Below are positions 1 to 8,169 of a stretch of 64,000 nt of DNA, piece after piece; position 1 is the stretch's first letter, and each line of letters opens with the position of its first letter. Under the pieces are notes generated by a model. That model was not told the DNA's origin and did not search any database. It saw only the letters and a program-made list of their open reading frames with translations. The translations under genes and the position numbers were made by a program. Source of the stretch: Methanohalophilus levihalophilus (GTDB lineage: Archaea > Halobacteriota > Methanosarcinia > Methanosarcinales > Methanosarcinaceae); assembly GCF_017874375.1 (NCBI RefSeq), contig NZ_JAGGLK010000003.1:533169-597168 (forward strand), given 5' to 3'.

Positions 1-345
1 AGCATCTGTAAAAATTGTACTGATCAAAAAGCACCTTTTGATATCGTCCTCATAGCAAGTAACAAGACTGAGGAGGATATTGCTTTCCGTAAAGAGCTTG
101 AGCAAATGGAGTCTGAAAATCCTCATCTTCGTGTGGTTCACACCCTTACCAGGGCAGATGATAGTTGGAAGGGTTGCAGGGAGCATATTTGCGAAAATAT
201 GATATTAAAAGAAATACCAGATTATAAGGAAAGGGTATTCTATCTTTGCGGACCTCCGGGGATGGTGAAAGCCGTAAAGGAACTTCTGGTTGAAATGGAT
301 ATACCAAAATCAATGATGAAAATTGAATTAATTACAGGATACTAA
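1..345 (+). CDS. FNR-type flavin oxidoreductase, C-terminal fragment
   Basis: The frame is open from the first base, so only the last 114 residues are in the window; the start lies upstream. The piece is the nucleotide-binding half of a ferredoxin-NADP+ reductase-type flavoenzyme. The motif YLCGPPGM at about residue 81 is the family's NAD(P)H-binding CGPPGM signature, and the chain ends in an aromatic residue as is common in this family. Such enzymes move electrons between NAD(P)H or ferredoxin and another carrier. It sits 23 bases before the archaeoflavoprotein gene on the same strand, so the two may form an electron-transfer pair (inference). The exact subfamily cannot be told from this fragment. 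Confidence 0.8.
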   Translation, partial: SICKNCTDQKAPFDIVLIASNKTEEDIAFRKELEQMESENPHLRVVHTLTRADDSWKGCREHICENMILKEIPDYKERVFYLCGPPGMVKAVKELLVEMDIPKSMMKIELITGY

Positions 346-368
346 TTAGGAATTAAAAGAGGGATTGT

Positions 369-908
369 ATGAAACGAATTGCATGGGGAATTACAGGATC
401 AGGTGACCAGATTAAGGAAACTTATGAGATAATGGCTGATATCAGCAAAAGAACAGATATTGAATTCATGGTTTTCCTTTCAAAAGAAGGAGAAACCGTC
501 ATGAAGTGGTACAGGATGTGGGACAGCATCCAGCACGATTTCCCGAACTTCAAGACTGACGCCGGACCAAATTCTCCATTTATTGCAGGCCCATTGCAAG
601 TTGGTCACTATGATGCACTTATAATTGCTCCGGCAACTGCTAACAGTGTTGCCAAGATTGTTTACGGAATTGCAGATACACTTGTGACCAACGTTGTTGC
701 ACAGACTGCAAAAGGACAGACTCCGATTTACATACTTCCGGTTGATCAGGTAAGGGGTGAGGTCACAACCTATTCTCCGGAAGGCAAAGAAATGAAACTC
801 AAAATGCGTGAAGTGGATGTAAGGAATTCTGAAAAGCTGGCAGAAATGGAAAATATAACTGTGCTCAAAAAACCTGAAGACATCTATAAACTTGTAGGGC
901 TGGAATAA
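369..908 (+). CDS. afpA: archaeoflavoprotein AfpA family
   Basis: A 179-residue flavoprotein of the AfpA/dihydromethanopterin-reductase-like group. The N-terminus KRIAWGITGSG is the phosphate-binding loop of the FMN-dependent flavoprotein fold, and the central LIIAPATANSVAKI segment is the second hallmark of that fold. AfpA of Archaeoglobus is an FMN protein reduced by ferredoxin; related proteins in Methanosarcina act as dihydromethanopterin reductase, so the acceptor here is open. The start is ATG at 369 with AGAGGGA just upstream. It follows the reductase fragment by 23 bases and is probably co-transcribed with it. Confidence 0.82.
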   Translation: MKRIAWGITGSGDQIKETYEIMADISKRTDIEFMVFLSKEGETVMKWYRMWDSIQHDFPNFKTDAGPNSPFIAGPLQVGHYDALIIAPATANSVAKIVYGIADTLVTNVVAQTAKGQTPIYILPVDQVRGEVTTYSPEGKEMKLKMREVDVRNSEKLAEMENITVLKKPEDIYKLVGLE

Positions 909-941
909 GCCCTATTTCTTATCCTCTTGATTTTTATAGAT

Positions 942-1778
942 TCAATAGAATATCATCCCTTCCGTCCGGGATATTTCATCAACCTGCTCTATTTTTCCCA
1001 GTTCAGCAGGGAACCTGTATGCAGACAATGTTGCAAGGATGCTATCAAGGGCATCACCCTCTGAATCATTGATAGCTTTCTCTTTTATGCTTTCATCAAG
1101 CCTCATCTTTATTTCTGAAAGCCTTTTCACGATTAGTATCCTCTGGGACTCTTGTGCTTCTTCCTTCCCTTTGTATGGTTGGTATAAACCCATTTCTTTA
1201 AGAGTGCAGGCCGGACAAATCTCTGCAATCCACGGCTTATTAGGGTCTGGATTTTGCATTGGAGGTACGCAAGCAAGCTTCTGTTTTACAAGGGGATATA
1301 TTACATTTCTGATTCCATAATACGTTTGCCTGTAAAGGCGAAGATTGTAAGGGGAAAAAGGGGCTCCTTTTTCTTTTTCACTTCTTCTCTTGAATTCCAT
1401 GTTATTGGTTTGTTTCCGACATTTCTCACGAAAAGTTTTAGCATCCGGATAGTTTTTGGGAAACTGCAGGATTATTTCTTCCCATTTTTGGTTACCAGTT
1501 ATCTCCTGAGGTAATCCAAAGGGGAAATCAAGTCCAAAAACAGCATCATTATTAGAGGCTATAAACTCGCAAAGGAATCGATGGCATTCTTCACGCTCTC
1601 TGGTCCCTGCCAGCTCTTCGAGTGGAACGCAATACTCTAAATTCAATAAACCACGGGATTCTATCCCATGGCTTATCCAGATTTTGCGGCCTGCATCCTT
1701 AGCGCCGCTAAAATCCACTCCGAAAAAAGAGGAACGTTTGTTCCCTTGTGGCAGCTTACCGCTCCCTGTTGCCTTCAA
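942..1778 (-). CDS. DUF429 family protein
   Basis: A 278-residue protein with the DUF429 pattern: an N-terminal GVDFSGAKDAGRKIWI segment resembling an RNase H-like acidic strand, a middle DFPFGLP motif, and a C-terminal SEGDALDSILA motif with conserved acidic residues. The family has no established function; the fold suggests a nuclease or nucleotide-binding role (inference). The start is a TTG at 1778, placed inside the last codons of the inositol-phosphate synthase gene, so the two overlap by 23 bases and must be co-transcribed. No later in-frame start with a ribosome site is visible. Confidence 0.75.
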   Translation of the reverse strand: MKATGSGKLPQGNKRSSFFGVDFSGAKDAGRKIWISHGIESRGLLNLEYCVPLEELAGTREREECHRFLCEFIASNNDAVFGLDFPFGLPQEITGNQKWEEIILQFPKNYPDAKTFREKCRKQTNNMEFKRRSEKEKGAPFSPYNLRLYRQTYYGIRNVIYPLVKQKLACVPPMQNPDPNKPWIAEICPACTLKEMGLYQPYKGKEEAQESQRILIVKRLSEIKMRLDESIKEKAINDSEGDALDSILATLSAYRFPAELGKIEQVDEISRTEGMIFY

Positions 1779-2859
1779 TGAACTCGTTAGTCATCCTGAA
1801 GGCATCATCGTCCACATATTGCTGGGGTGGATGTTTCATGAAGTATGCAGATGGGGAATAGAGAATTCCGCCGGTGTTTCTCTGGAGAGCCAGCTTGCAG
1901 CAGCGAATTGCGTCAATAACAACTCCTGCAGAGTTTGGGGAGTCTTCCACAGAAAGGCGGAGTTCGATGTTCATAGGCACGTCACCAAACAGCTTTCCTT
2001 CCATTCTCAGGAAACATAGTTTGTTGTCTTTTTGCCATGGGACATAATCACTTGGGCCGACATGTATGTTTTCGTCAGCGAGTCTTTCACCAATAACTGA
2101 CTGGACAGCTTCAGTTTTGGATGTTTTCTTCGAGGAAAGCCTGCTGCGGTTGAGCATGTTAAGGAAGTCTGTATTACCACCGGTGTTAAGCTGGTATGTC
2201 CTCTCGAGTTTGACGCCACGCTTGCGGAATAAATCTGCCAGTGTCCTGTGAGTGATCGTGGCCCCAAGCTGGGCTTTGATGTCATCACCAATAATTGGAA
2301 GTCCCTTTGCTGCAAACTTCTCTGCCCATTCTGGAGTGCTTGCAATAAAAACAGGCATGTTGTTAATAAAGCCAACATTTGCTTCAAGAGCGCATTCTGC
2401 ATAGAAACGTGCAGCTTCTTCGGAACCAACCGGCATGAAATTCAAAAGCATTTCAGCACCGGATTCATTGAGAATCTTTACAATATCTTCTTTTGTAGAA
2501 TTTGTCTCATCGCTGGCTATGAATTTGTATTTATCTTCATAGTCTACCATGTGGTCGGAGACACCATCAAGGACATTTCCCATGGTAACCTTTACGCCTT
2601 TCTCGGGAACATCCGGGCAGAAGACGGTAGTGCAATTTGGTTCAGAAAAAATGGCTTCAGATATATCTTTTCCCACTTTCCTTTTGTCAATGTCAAAAGC
2701 AGCAACAACCTCGATATCTGAAGGTTTGAATCCCCCTATGGCCCAGTGCATAAGACCGATAGAATCGTTTTCAGTTTTATCCTTGTAATACTCCAGACCC
2801 TGGATGAGGGAGCTTGCGCAGTTGCCCATCCCTGCAATTGCGATTTTTATTTTATCCAT
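1756..2859 (-). CDS. ino1: inositol-1-phosphate synthase
   Basis: Converts glucose 6-phosphate to myo-inositol 1-phosphate with NAD+, feeding inositol head groups of archaeal ether lipids. The protein begins MDKIKIAIAGMGNCASSL, an NAD-binding glycine loop, and contains the family motif GGNTDFLNM near residue 245. I set the start at ATG 2859 because GAGGAAG lies six bases before it; an upstream ATG at 2913 has no such site and would lie at the predicted transcription start. The resulting length of 367 residues equals the actinobacterial type rather than the longer eukaryotic one. The downstream DUF429 gene overlaps its 3' end. Confidence 0.92.
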   Translation of the reverse strand: MDKIKIAIAGMGNCASSLIQGLEYYKDKTENDSIGLMHWAIGGFKPSDIEVVAAFDIDKRKVGKDISEAIFSEPNCTTVFCPDVPEKGVKVTMGNVLDGVSDHMVDYEDKYKFIASDETNSTKEDIVKILNESGAEMLLNFMPVGSEEAARFYAECALEANVGFINNMPVFIASTPEWAEKFAAKGLPIIGDDIKAQLGATITHRTLADLFRKRGVKLERTYQLNTGGNTDFLNMLNRSRLSSKKTSKTEAVQSVIGERLADENIHVGPSDYVPWQKDNKLCFLRMEGKLFGDVPMNIELRLSVEDSPNSAGVVIDAIRCCKLALQRNTGGILYSPSAYFMKHPPQQYVDDDAFRMTNEFIEGNRER

Positions 2860-2888
2860 AGCACTTCCTCTTTTTAAACATGAATGAT

Positions 2889-2920
2889 TGCAATAAGTTG
2901 CAGTACTTATCATATATAAT
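2889..2920 (-). promoter_or_regulatory. ino1 promoter with inverted repeat
   Basis: On the minus strand ATTATATATG (2911-2920) is a good archaeal TATA box about 52 bases before the ino1 start. Between them lies the inverted repeat TGCAA-CTTA-TTGCA (2889-2902), at the expected transcription start. It may be an operator or a 5' hairpin; which one cannot be decided from sequence. Confidence 0.5.
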
Positions 2921-3022
2921 TAATCATTTGAACACGGCTATAATGTAGGCAGCTAATAAAAAGGTTTCTGATAATGATAATCGGCTACTTTTTTGTCTCT
3001 GAAATCTGGTCTTTTTCGGGGT

Positions 3023-3433
3023 TTAAAGATTGAAAAAATTCAAGTCTTTATGCATAAAGGCAAACCACAAAACAAAAGGGAAAGCAGCTCTTCCTATAGC
3101 ATAAACATAAAACAGTTCGCTTGTAACGGATGCAAAGTTGAACTGGAGAGCTATTATTGTGACTGTAAACAGGAATATTACAGCAGATCCGATTGCTATC
3201 AATCTCAATCTCTTTCTGTTTTCTATTGGAGTGGCCAGGATAAGTGCTATAAAAGGCACGAGATTCAAAGGAAGGTAAAAAGTAAAGAAATCAAATGCAT
3301 TCAATGCATGGTCGGGCGATAATATATAGGCCCTAATAGCGGGGATTCCCAATAAAAACAGTATTGTCAGGTATAGAAGAAATTTACCCACAAACACTGT
3401 CATCTTTAGCTTTTCACTATTTTCTCTATCCAT
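3023..3433 (-). CDS. archaeosortase-linked membrane protein, function unknown
   Basis: A 136-residue protein with about four hydrophobic membrane segments and little extramembrane sequence; I do not recognise a family. Its ATG at 3433 lies inside the archaeosortase coding region, so the two genes overlap by 28 bases and are almost certainly translated from one mRNA. The overlap and membrane topology suggest a partner of the sortase, for example in substrate handling or glycolipid transfer, but that is inference from position only. It is followed by no further gene on its strand before the ino1 promoter. Confidence 0.7.
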   Translation of the reverse strand: MDRENSEKLKMTVFVGKFLLYLTILFLLGIPAIRAYILSPDHALNAFDFFTFYLPLNLVPFIALILATPIENRKRLRLIAIGSAVIFLFTVTIIALQFNFASVTSELFYVYAIGRAAFPFVLWFAFMHKDLNFFNL

Positions 3434-3954
3434 ATCAGAACAACCAATACTATTATGAGAATCAATGTTACCTGCCAGAGGTAATAATGGACATAATCAA
3501 ACATGTCAGGATACCAAATTCCAACAAAGCCAAGACAAATAAGGCGTACCATATTAATTCCAAGTATTACAGGAATTCCAAATGCAATGCCCATGAGCTT
3601 TTTCTGGTATGTCGTTGTATAAGCCATCACACAGCTTGAGTATACGAGAACCTCGTATATCCCCGTACATTCATCAATAACTTTCAGTGCAGGAGCTCCT
3701 TCTTCAAAAAGGAGAAGGTTTTCGGTAACCGTATTTGCTACGCCTAAGCTACTCATCATATATGAAAAGGTGCCGGCTGTCAGGTTCCTCAGAAATTCCA
3801 GATCTTCTTTTAGCAATAAGTAAAGCCCGGTAAAAATGCTGATGTAAATCAGATATAGGGCAACGAATCTTGCAATTCTGTTATCTTTTAGCTCGTAGAG
3901 TTTTAGCTTGAGACTTTTGGTATTTTCCCGTTTTTTCCTCTGCTTTTTCCCCAT
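3406..3954 (-). CDS. archaeosortase (exosortase/archaeosortase family)
   Basis: A 182-residue multi-span membrane transpeptidase-like protein. The three residues taken as the active site of the exosortase/archaeosortase family are all present in their contexts: Cys96 in DECTGIYE, Arg137 in NMVRLI and His156 in DYVHYYLW. These enzymes cleave C-terminal sorting tails of secreted proteins and probably attach them to a lipid. The start ATG at 3954 follows GGGGAAACT. Two likely substrates with CTERM tails lie directly upstream on the same strand. Whether it belongs to the VPXXXP- or the PEF-specific class cannot be decided by eye. Confidence 0.88.
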   Translation of the reverse strand: MGKKQRKKRENTKSLKLKLYELKDNRIARFVALYLIYISIFTGLYLLLKEDLEFLRNLTAGTFSYMMSSLGVANTVTENLLLFEEGAPALKVIDECTGIYEVLVYSSCVMAYTTTYQKKLMGIAFGIPVILGINMVRLICLGFVGIWYPDMFDYVHYYLWQVTLILIIVLVVLIWIEKIVKS

Positions 3955-3995
3955 AGTTTCCCCGTTTTTATACTTGTGCGAGAGTACTTAAAAAT

Positions 3996-4010
3996 ATCTA
4001 AAAAAAAGAA
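3996..4010 (-). terminator. U-run terminator after surface protein gene
   Basis: On the minus strand, about 20 bases after the stop of the VPXXXP-tailed gene, there is TTCTTTTTTTTAG (run of eight T at 4000-4007). Poly-U runs end transcription in archaea. It separates the surface-protein gene from the archaeosortase pair. Confidence 0.55.
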
Positions 4011-4028
4011 GGGGGGGATGGGTAAGAA

Positions 4029-5240
4029 TTATTCGCGACGTTTCATCGCAACAATTCCAACCAATCCAAGAGCTCCGATAAGTCCGATAAGACCAATTGG
4101 AGTCATTGCAGGAACATCTTCGGGTGGTTCACAGAGGTAGTTGGCCGGGTCATTGTCTGTTACCGGTATTCCTGAGACAGCTCCCACTCCGTTTGTGGTT
4201 CCTATATTGGTGTAGTCTGTACACAGTCTGGGGACGGTTCCTGATGCATAAAGGGTAGCTTCCTCATTTACGTCAAGATCACCGATATTCCCAATGAAAC
4301 CAATTATGTCATCTGTGACACTGACACTTGTCAGGGGTTCATCACCGGTGTTTGTGACTACGTATCTCCAGTAAACTGCACTGTTGTTTTCGAGGACTGG
4401 TGCAGTCAGCTTAGTGTTGGCATCAAACCATGTTGAATTATCTGCGGAGACATATTTCTTGATCATAATGTCCGGACAGGTGAAGTGCACAAATGCGGTA
4501 GCTGTGTCTTCTCCAGGGGTGTCGGCAGTACCACCGGCACGGACTTCTATCATTATGTCTTCCTGACAGGGTCCGATGTCCCAGATTTCGCTGGCGTCGC
4601 TTATTGCAATTTCATAGACACCATCCGCTGTTGGGCTGAATGCTGCTTCTACATCACTGTATGCAAGAGGTCCAATAATGATTGCCCAGTCGTTATCCTG
4701 AACATCAATTTCAACTGCGGGACTTCCGGTTTGGGTTATTCTGATTGTCCATAGTTCCCATTGGCCCAACCCAAGCCCTGCCGGGCCGGCATTACCATCG
4801 GTATCCCTGTTGTCAAAGATTGTGTTTGTGCTGCCGTCGCCATCCAGATCTCCCGGAATTCCGTATACTGTTGTCATCCCAAAGAGGGTGTCATTTGCAA
4901 AATCATAGTGACCATAGATTCTCATGATGTCCTGGCCACTTGAATCTCCTTCAGTTGCCATTGTTTCGTCATGTGAAGTTCCGGAGTCATTTTTAGGGTC
5001 TTCTGCATTCCAGATGGTAGTATCATCATCAAATGCACCCTGTCTTACTTCTAGTCGGTTCCCGGTATTGAAAACATCATACTCGCCAGCTGCTGTGGCG
5101 TTGTTGGTTTGTCCAAATGCCCAGTTATCATTCCATTCCGGGTCTTTGATACCATCAACGGTGATAGCTGATGCGGCGGGTACTGATGCCACTAAAGCCA
5201 ATACCATCAAAATAGTTAGCCATAGCTTCATCTCTTTCAT
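4029..5240 (-). CDS. secreted surface protein with VPXXXP-CTERM tail
   Basis: A 403-residue exported protein: signal peptide (residues 1-25, cut after AASA), a 230-residue domain shared with the next upstream gene, an extra domain of DUF11/conserved-repeat type (about residues 260-365, with VTNTGDEPLTSVSVTD), and a C-terminal tail DVPAMTP + hydrophobic span + KRRE. VPxxxP before a membrane span and a basic end is the VPXXXP-CTERM sorting signal, cognate to archaeosortase B. Start is ATG 5240: AGGAG lies eight bases before it, while a GTG nine bases upstream would overlap that site. Function of the shared domain is unknown. Confidence 0.85.
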   Translation of the reverse strand: MKEMKLWLTILMVLALVASVPAASAITVDGIKDPEWNDNWAFGQTNNATAAGEYDVFNTGNRLEVRQGAFDDDTTIWNAEDPKNDSGTSHDETMATEGDSSGQDIMRIYGHYDFANDTLFGMTTVYGIPGDLDGDGSTNTIFDNRDTDGNAGPAGLGLGQWELWTIRITQTGSPAVEIDVQDNDWAIIIGPLAYSDVEAAFSPTADGVYEIAISDASEIWDIGPCQEDIMIEVRAGGTADTPGEDTATAFVHFTCPDIMIKKYVSADNSTWFDANTKLTAPVLENNSAVYWRYVVTNTGDEPLTSVSVTDDIIGFIGNIGDLDVNEEATLYASGTVPRLCTDYTNIGTTNGVGAVSGIPVTDNDPANYLCEPPEDVPAMTPIGLIGLIGALGLVGIVAMKRRE

Positions 5241-5638
5241 CGTATCCACTCCTATATACCACCTTTCTTAGTAGTTCTAAGTAGGATAATTTAATTTATG
5301 GAGAAGATTGCTTATAACGATGCAGTAAACATAGTTACTGACGTATCGTAGGGCATGAGCATAATGAAAATGTGATTTTTCTTTGATGTTGTGGATGCTC
5401 AGAAAGCGCTGATTTATCTTATTTTAGAAGAGATTTACGACATATCTGGATGTTCTCCAAACTCCTAATTTCAGTTGCTTTCCTTGAAAGTTCGAATATA
5501 AATACTTAATAAACATAAATTCTGAAATTATTTCCTAAAAAGATATTTGGAAAACGGAGCCTGAGCTATTTTTCGGAAGCTATTGAAAAAATCCGTGAAT
5601 TAAGATTACAAAAAAAATCAGGAGTAAGGGATTAACCC
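5241..5638. other. 398-bp gap between surface paralogs
   Basis: No gene seen. The part next to 5240 (about 5241-5350) is clearly similar to the region upstream of the paralog at 6500-6610, including the AGGAGTGGATACG leader end, so it holds a duplicated promoter and leader. The 3' end of the gap (A-run at 5610-5617) is the U-run terminator of the PEF-tailed gene. Confidence 0.6.
5606..5622 (-). terminator. U-run terminator after PEF-tailed gene
   Basis: About 20 bases after the stop codon at 5639 the minus strand reads TGATTTTTTTTGTAA, a run of eight T (5610-5617). Spacing and sequence mirror the terminator of the paralog at 4000. Confidence 0.5.
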
Positions 5639-6499
5639 TCACTCATTTTTTCTTCTCTGGAAGAAAAATGCAAGTCCAAGAATTGCAGCTATTGGAATTG
5701 CAACTGTTGGGAATTCGGGGATTTCATTGTCGCATGGGATCCTGACGAATGCAGTCGCAGTGTCTTCTCCGGGGCTATCTCCAACACCACCAGCCTGTAC
5801 TTCTATCTTTATGTCTGGTGAGCAGGGCCTGATATCCCATATTTCGCTCATATCCTGTATTGATATCTCGTAGACTCCGTCAACAGTTGGGCTAAATGCT
5901 GCTTCCACGTCTCCGTATGTAAGAGGTCCGGAAATGATTGTCCAGTTGTTATTCTGAACATCGATTTCAACTGTAGGGCTTCCTGACTGGCTTATTCTGA
6001 TTCTCCACAATTCATATTCTCCCAGTCCAAGGCCTGCAGGACCTGCTGTCCCATCTTCATCTCTGTTATCAAATGTTGTATCTGTGTTTCCGTCGCCGTC
6101 AAGATCTCCTGGGATTCCATATACTGTTGTCATCCCAAACAGTGTGTCATTTGCTGCGTCGTAGTGGCCATAAATTCTCATTATGTCCTGACCACTTGAT
6201 TCTCCTTCGCTTGCCATTGACTCATCATGTGTAGAACTTGAATCATTTTTTGGATCTTCTGCGAACCAGGTTCCTTCAAAGTCGTCAAATGCTCCTTGAG
6301 CGATTTCCAGCCTGTCTCCCAGGTTGTTTATATCATACTCTCCGGCGGCGGTTGCATTATTTGTCTGGCCGAATGCCCAGTTATCATCCCACTCTGAAGG
6401 GCTGTTTATCCCATCTACATTTATTGCAGATGCTGCCGGGATTGATGCCATTAATGCCACCACTACAAGAAGAGTTGTCCATAGGTTAATTTTTCTCAT
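5639..6499 (-). CDS. secreted surface protein with PEF-CTERM tail
   Basis: A 286-residue exported protein. The signal peptide and the following 230 residues are closely similar to those of the downstream gene (shared FGMTTVYGIPGDLDGDG, GPAGLGLG and SPGEDTATAF). It lacks the DUF11-like domain and ends with IPEFPTVAIP + hydrophobic span + FFFQRRKNE, a canonical PEF-CTERM sorting signal, cognate to archaeosortase C. Start is ATG 6499, with the same AGGAGTGGATACG ribosome site as its paralog. The pair looks like a tandem duplication that included the promoter, followed by exchange of the C-terminal tail. Confidence 0.86.
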   Translation of the reverse strand: MRKINLWTTLLVVVALMASIPAASAINVDGINSPSEWDDNWAFGQTNNATAAGEYDINNLGDRLEIAQGAFDDFEGTWFAEDPKNDSSSTHDESMASEGESSGQDIMRIYGHYDAANDTLFGMTTVYGIPGDLDGDGNTDTTFDNRDEDGTAGPAGLGLGEYELWRIRISQSGSPTVEIDVQNNNWTIISGPLTYGDVEAAFSPTVDGVYEISIQDMSEIWDIRPCSPDIKIEVQAGGVGDSPGEDTATAFVRIPCDNEIPEFPTVAIPIAAILGLAFFFQRRKNE

Positions 6500-6682
6500 C
6501 GTATCCACTCCTTTGTACCACCTTATAGGATAGGCTTAAGTTTAGGATAATAGTATTTATGGAGCAGATTGAATATAATTGCCTAGTAAACTTAGTTTCT
6601 GACTTAATATCTATTTTCTGTCAGGAAAACCCGTTGGGTATTGGGAAAAGCAAACATAAGTGAAAACAAGTCAGTTAGGTAG

Positions 6683-7477
6683 TTAGTTCTGAGTCTTCAG
6701 GACACTTTTTTTATGGGATGGTGTATGGTTAGGTGTCCTTTCCGGGTAATTTACGCATTCCTGTGAAATAGATCCATCAAGAATTTTCTCCATCAGGTAG
6801 ATAGCTTCATTCGGGATTTTTGTTCTTTTCCCTTTATCTCCATATTCCATGTTAAGGTAGTCAGAAGGCGTCTTACAAACGCCATTCTTTGGATCCTTTG
6901 GGTCATAATCTTCAATAAAAACAACACATCCCTTGAAGCCTAAATTTTTCACTACATAGTCAAGTGCATACTTTACTCCGTAATGGCAACCTATTCCCGG
7001 CATGAAGTATTCGTAGCCTTCACTTCTTTTTTGTTTTAGCCAGGGGAAAAGGTTTGAGTCACTGTCGATTATAAAAATCCTGTCTTTAGTGAATCCTTTT
7101 TGCTTAAGAACATCGACCATTTTTCCAAGGGAGCAAGGGACTTTACATTGGGCGCCATCCAGCTTCAGGCACTTTTGGTTTTTTCGGCCGTCGATGGTGT
7201 CTGAAACGGGGCATGTAGTATCATTCCTTGGTTTCGCGCAATAGGGCAGAAATGCAATACATTTGTCGATTTCGTCCTCAACTACTCTGTTGATATTCAG
7301 TGAAGGTGGGTAAACTGCAAGAGAATTGTTTTTTGGAATTGTTTCCTGTTTGTTAAGTTTGCACTTGCGTTCAATAAGATATTTGTTGATTGCATATGGG
7401 GTGAAAGCATGCGCTATTTCTTTTAGTGATGCTGTTTGTTTTTTTTCTACGCATGTTCTGGGATTTGTTGCTTTCAA
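6683..7477 (-). CDS. DUF116 family protein
   Basis: A 264-residue protein of the DUF116 family, recognised by the cysteine-rich block around CIAFLPYCAKPRNDTTCP, CKVPCSLGKM and PGIGCHYGVKYAL. The many cysteines suggest a metal or iron-sulfur site; the family is uncharacterised. I place the start at TTG 7477, preceded by GAGGTGAT. A GTG at 7534 would give 19 more residues, but the TATA box ATTTATATA at 7538-7546 lies only four bases before it, so that codon would not be transcribed. The gene stands alone between surface-protein genes; a link to them is not shown. Confidence 0.75.
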   Translation of the reverse strand: MKATNPRTCVEKKQTASLKEIAHAFTPYAINKYLIERKCKLNKQETIPKNNSLAVYPPSLNINRVVEDEIDKCIAFLPYCAKPRNDTTCPVSDTIDGRKNQKCLKLDGAQCKVPCSLGKMVDVLKQKGFTKDRIFIIDSDSNLFPWLKQKRSEGYEYFMPGIGCHYGVKYALDYVVKNLGFKGCVVFIEDYDPKDPKNGVCKTPSDYLNMEYGDKGKRTKIPNEAIYLMEKILDGSISQECVNYPERTPNHTPSHKKSVLKTQN

Positions 7478-7537
7478 CGCAATCACCTCATCATCATAAT
7501 AATTATGTATGGGACAATTAGTAATAGGTTTCACCCG

Positions 7538-7546
7538 TATATAAAT
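7538..7546 (-). promoter_or_regulatory. TATA box of DUF116 gene
   Basis: ATTTATATA on the minus strand, about 60 bases before the TTG start at 7477. With a usual 25-base offset the transcript starts near 7515, which rules out the upstream GTG at 7534. Confidence 0.55.
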
Positions 7547-7779
7547 ATGTCGATTTTAATTTTTATACATTTATATATTTTGTTTCATTGTCTACCTTTT
7601 TCATTTCTGACTGTGGCCCCTGAAGCCTAAAATGATTAGAAGCTGTCGTTTTTTAATTTAATTTTCCAATTAATAATTGGGTGGCAGGCAAATAAAAGAG
7701 TCCGGTTTAGTGGTTAGAATAATAGTTATTTATGTGATGATCAACAGGAATTGAATTACCCAATCCCCGATGAAATATA

Positions 7780-8028
7780 TCACAGTTTTAGAAGCATTGC
7801 AAGATCATGGAAGGTTTTTCCTTTTTCAGTTGTAATGTACAGATTCCCTTCCTGCCTTATCAACTCTTTTTCTTCTAACATTTCTAAGTATTTCTTTGCA
7901 ATACTGAAATTTAAATTTGTATTATAGACAATTTGGGTTTTATTTGCCCCATTCTTCGCTGTTTCTAAAATATCAGCTGAAATGTCTATTCTGTTTCTTC
8001 TCTTAATGGCCACCACTCCCCGAAACAT
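7780..8028 (-). CDS. small winged-helix transcription regulator
   Basis: An 82-residue single-domain protein fitting the archaeal winged helix-turn-helix family HTH_45 (ArnR1-like). The recognition part is KTQIVYNTNLNFSIAKKYLEML, seen as two helices at about residues 30-52, followed by the wing LIRQEGNLYITTEKG. Such proteins bind DNA as dimers. It lies between the DUF116 gene and the surface-protein cluster on the same strand and could control either; no operator is assigned. The start ATG 8028 has only a weak ribosome site, so the first few residues are uncertain. Confidence 0.75.
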   Translation of the reverse strand: MFRGVVAIKRRNRIDISADILETAKNGANKTQIVYNTNLNFSIAKKYLEMLEEKELIRQEGNLYITTEKGKTFHDLAMLLKL

Positions 8029-8169
8029 CTTTCACTTTATTAGAGCACATCTGGATACCAAGCCTCTGCACTATTTTCTTAATTCATAATTGAATGCAGA
8101 TTAAATAAATAAGCCCGGTACAGGGTTACGAAACATAGTTCTCCCGGATGTGATAAGATCGCCATGATC

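Noticed and set aside
2860..2913. 18-residue extension of inositol-phosphate synthase
   Set aside because: The NAD-binding motif begins right after ATG 2859, which has a good ribosome site, and the upstream ATG lies in the promoter.
7478..7534. Longer DUF116 protein starting at GTG 7534
   Set aside because: The TATA box ends four bases before it, so that codon should not be in the mRNA; TTG 7477 has GAGGTGAT in front.
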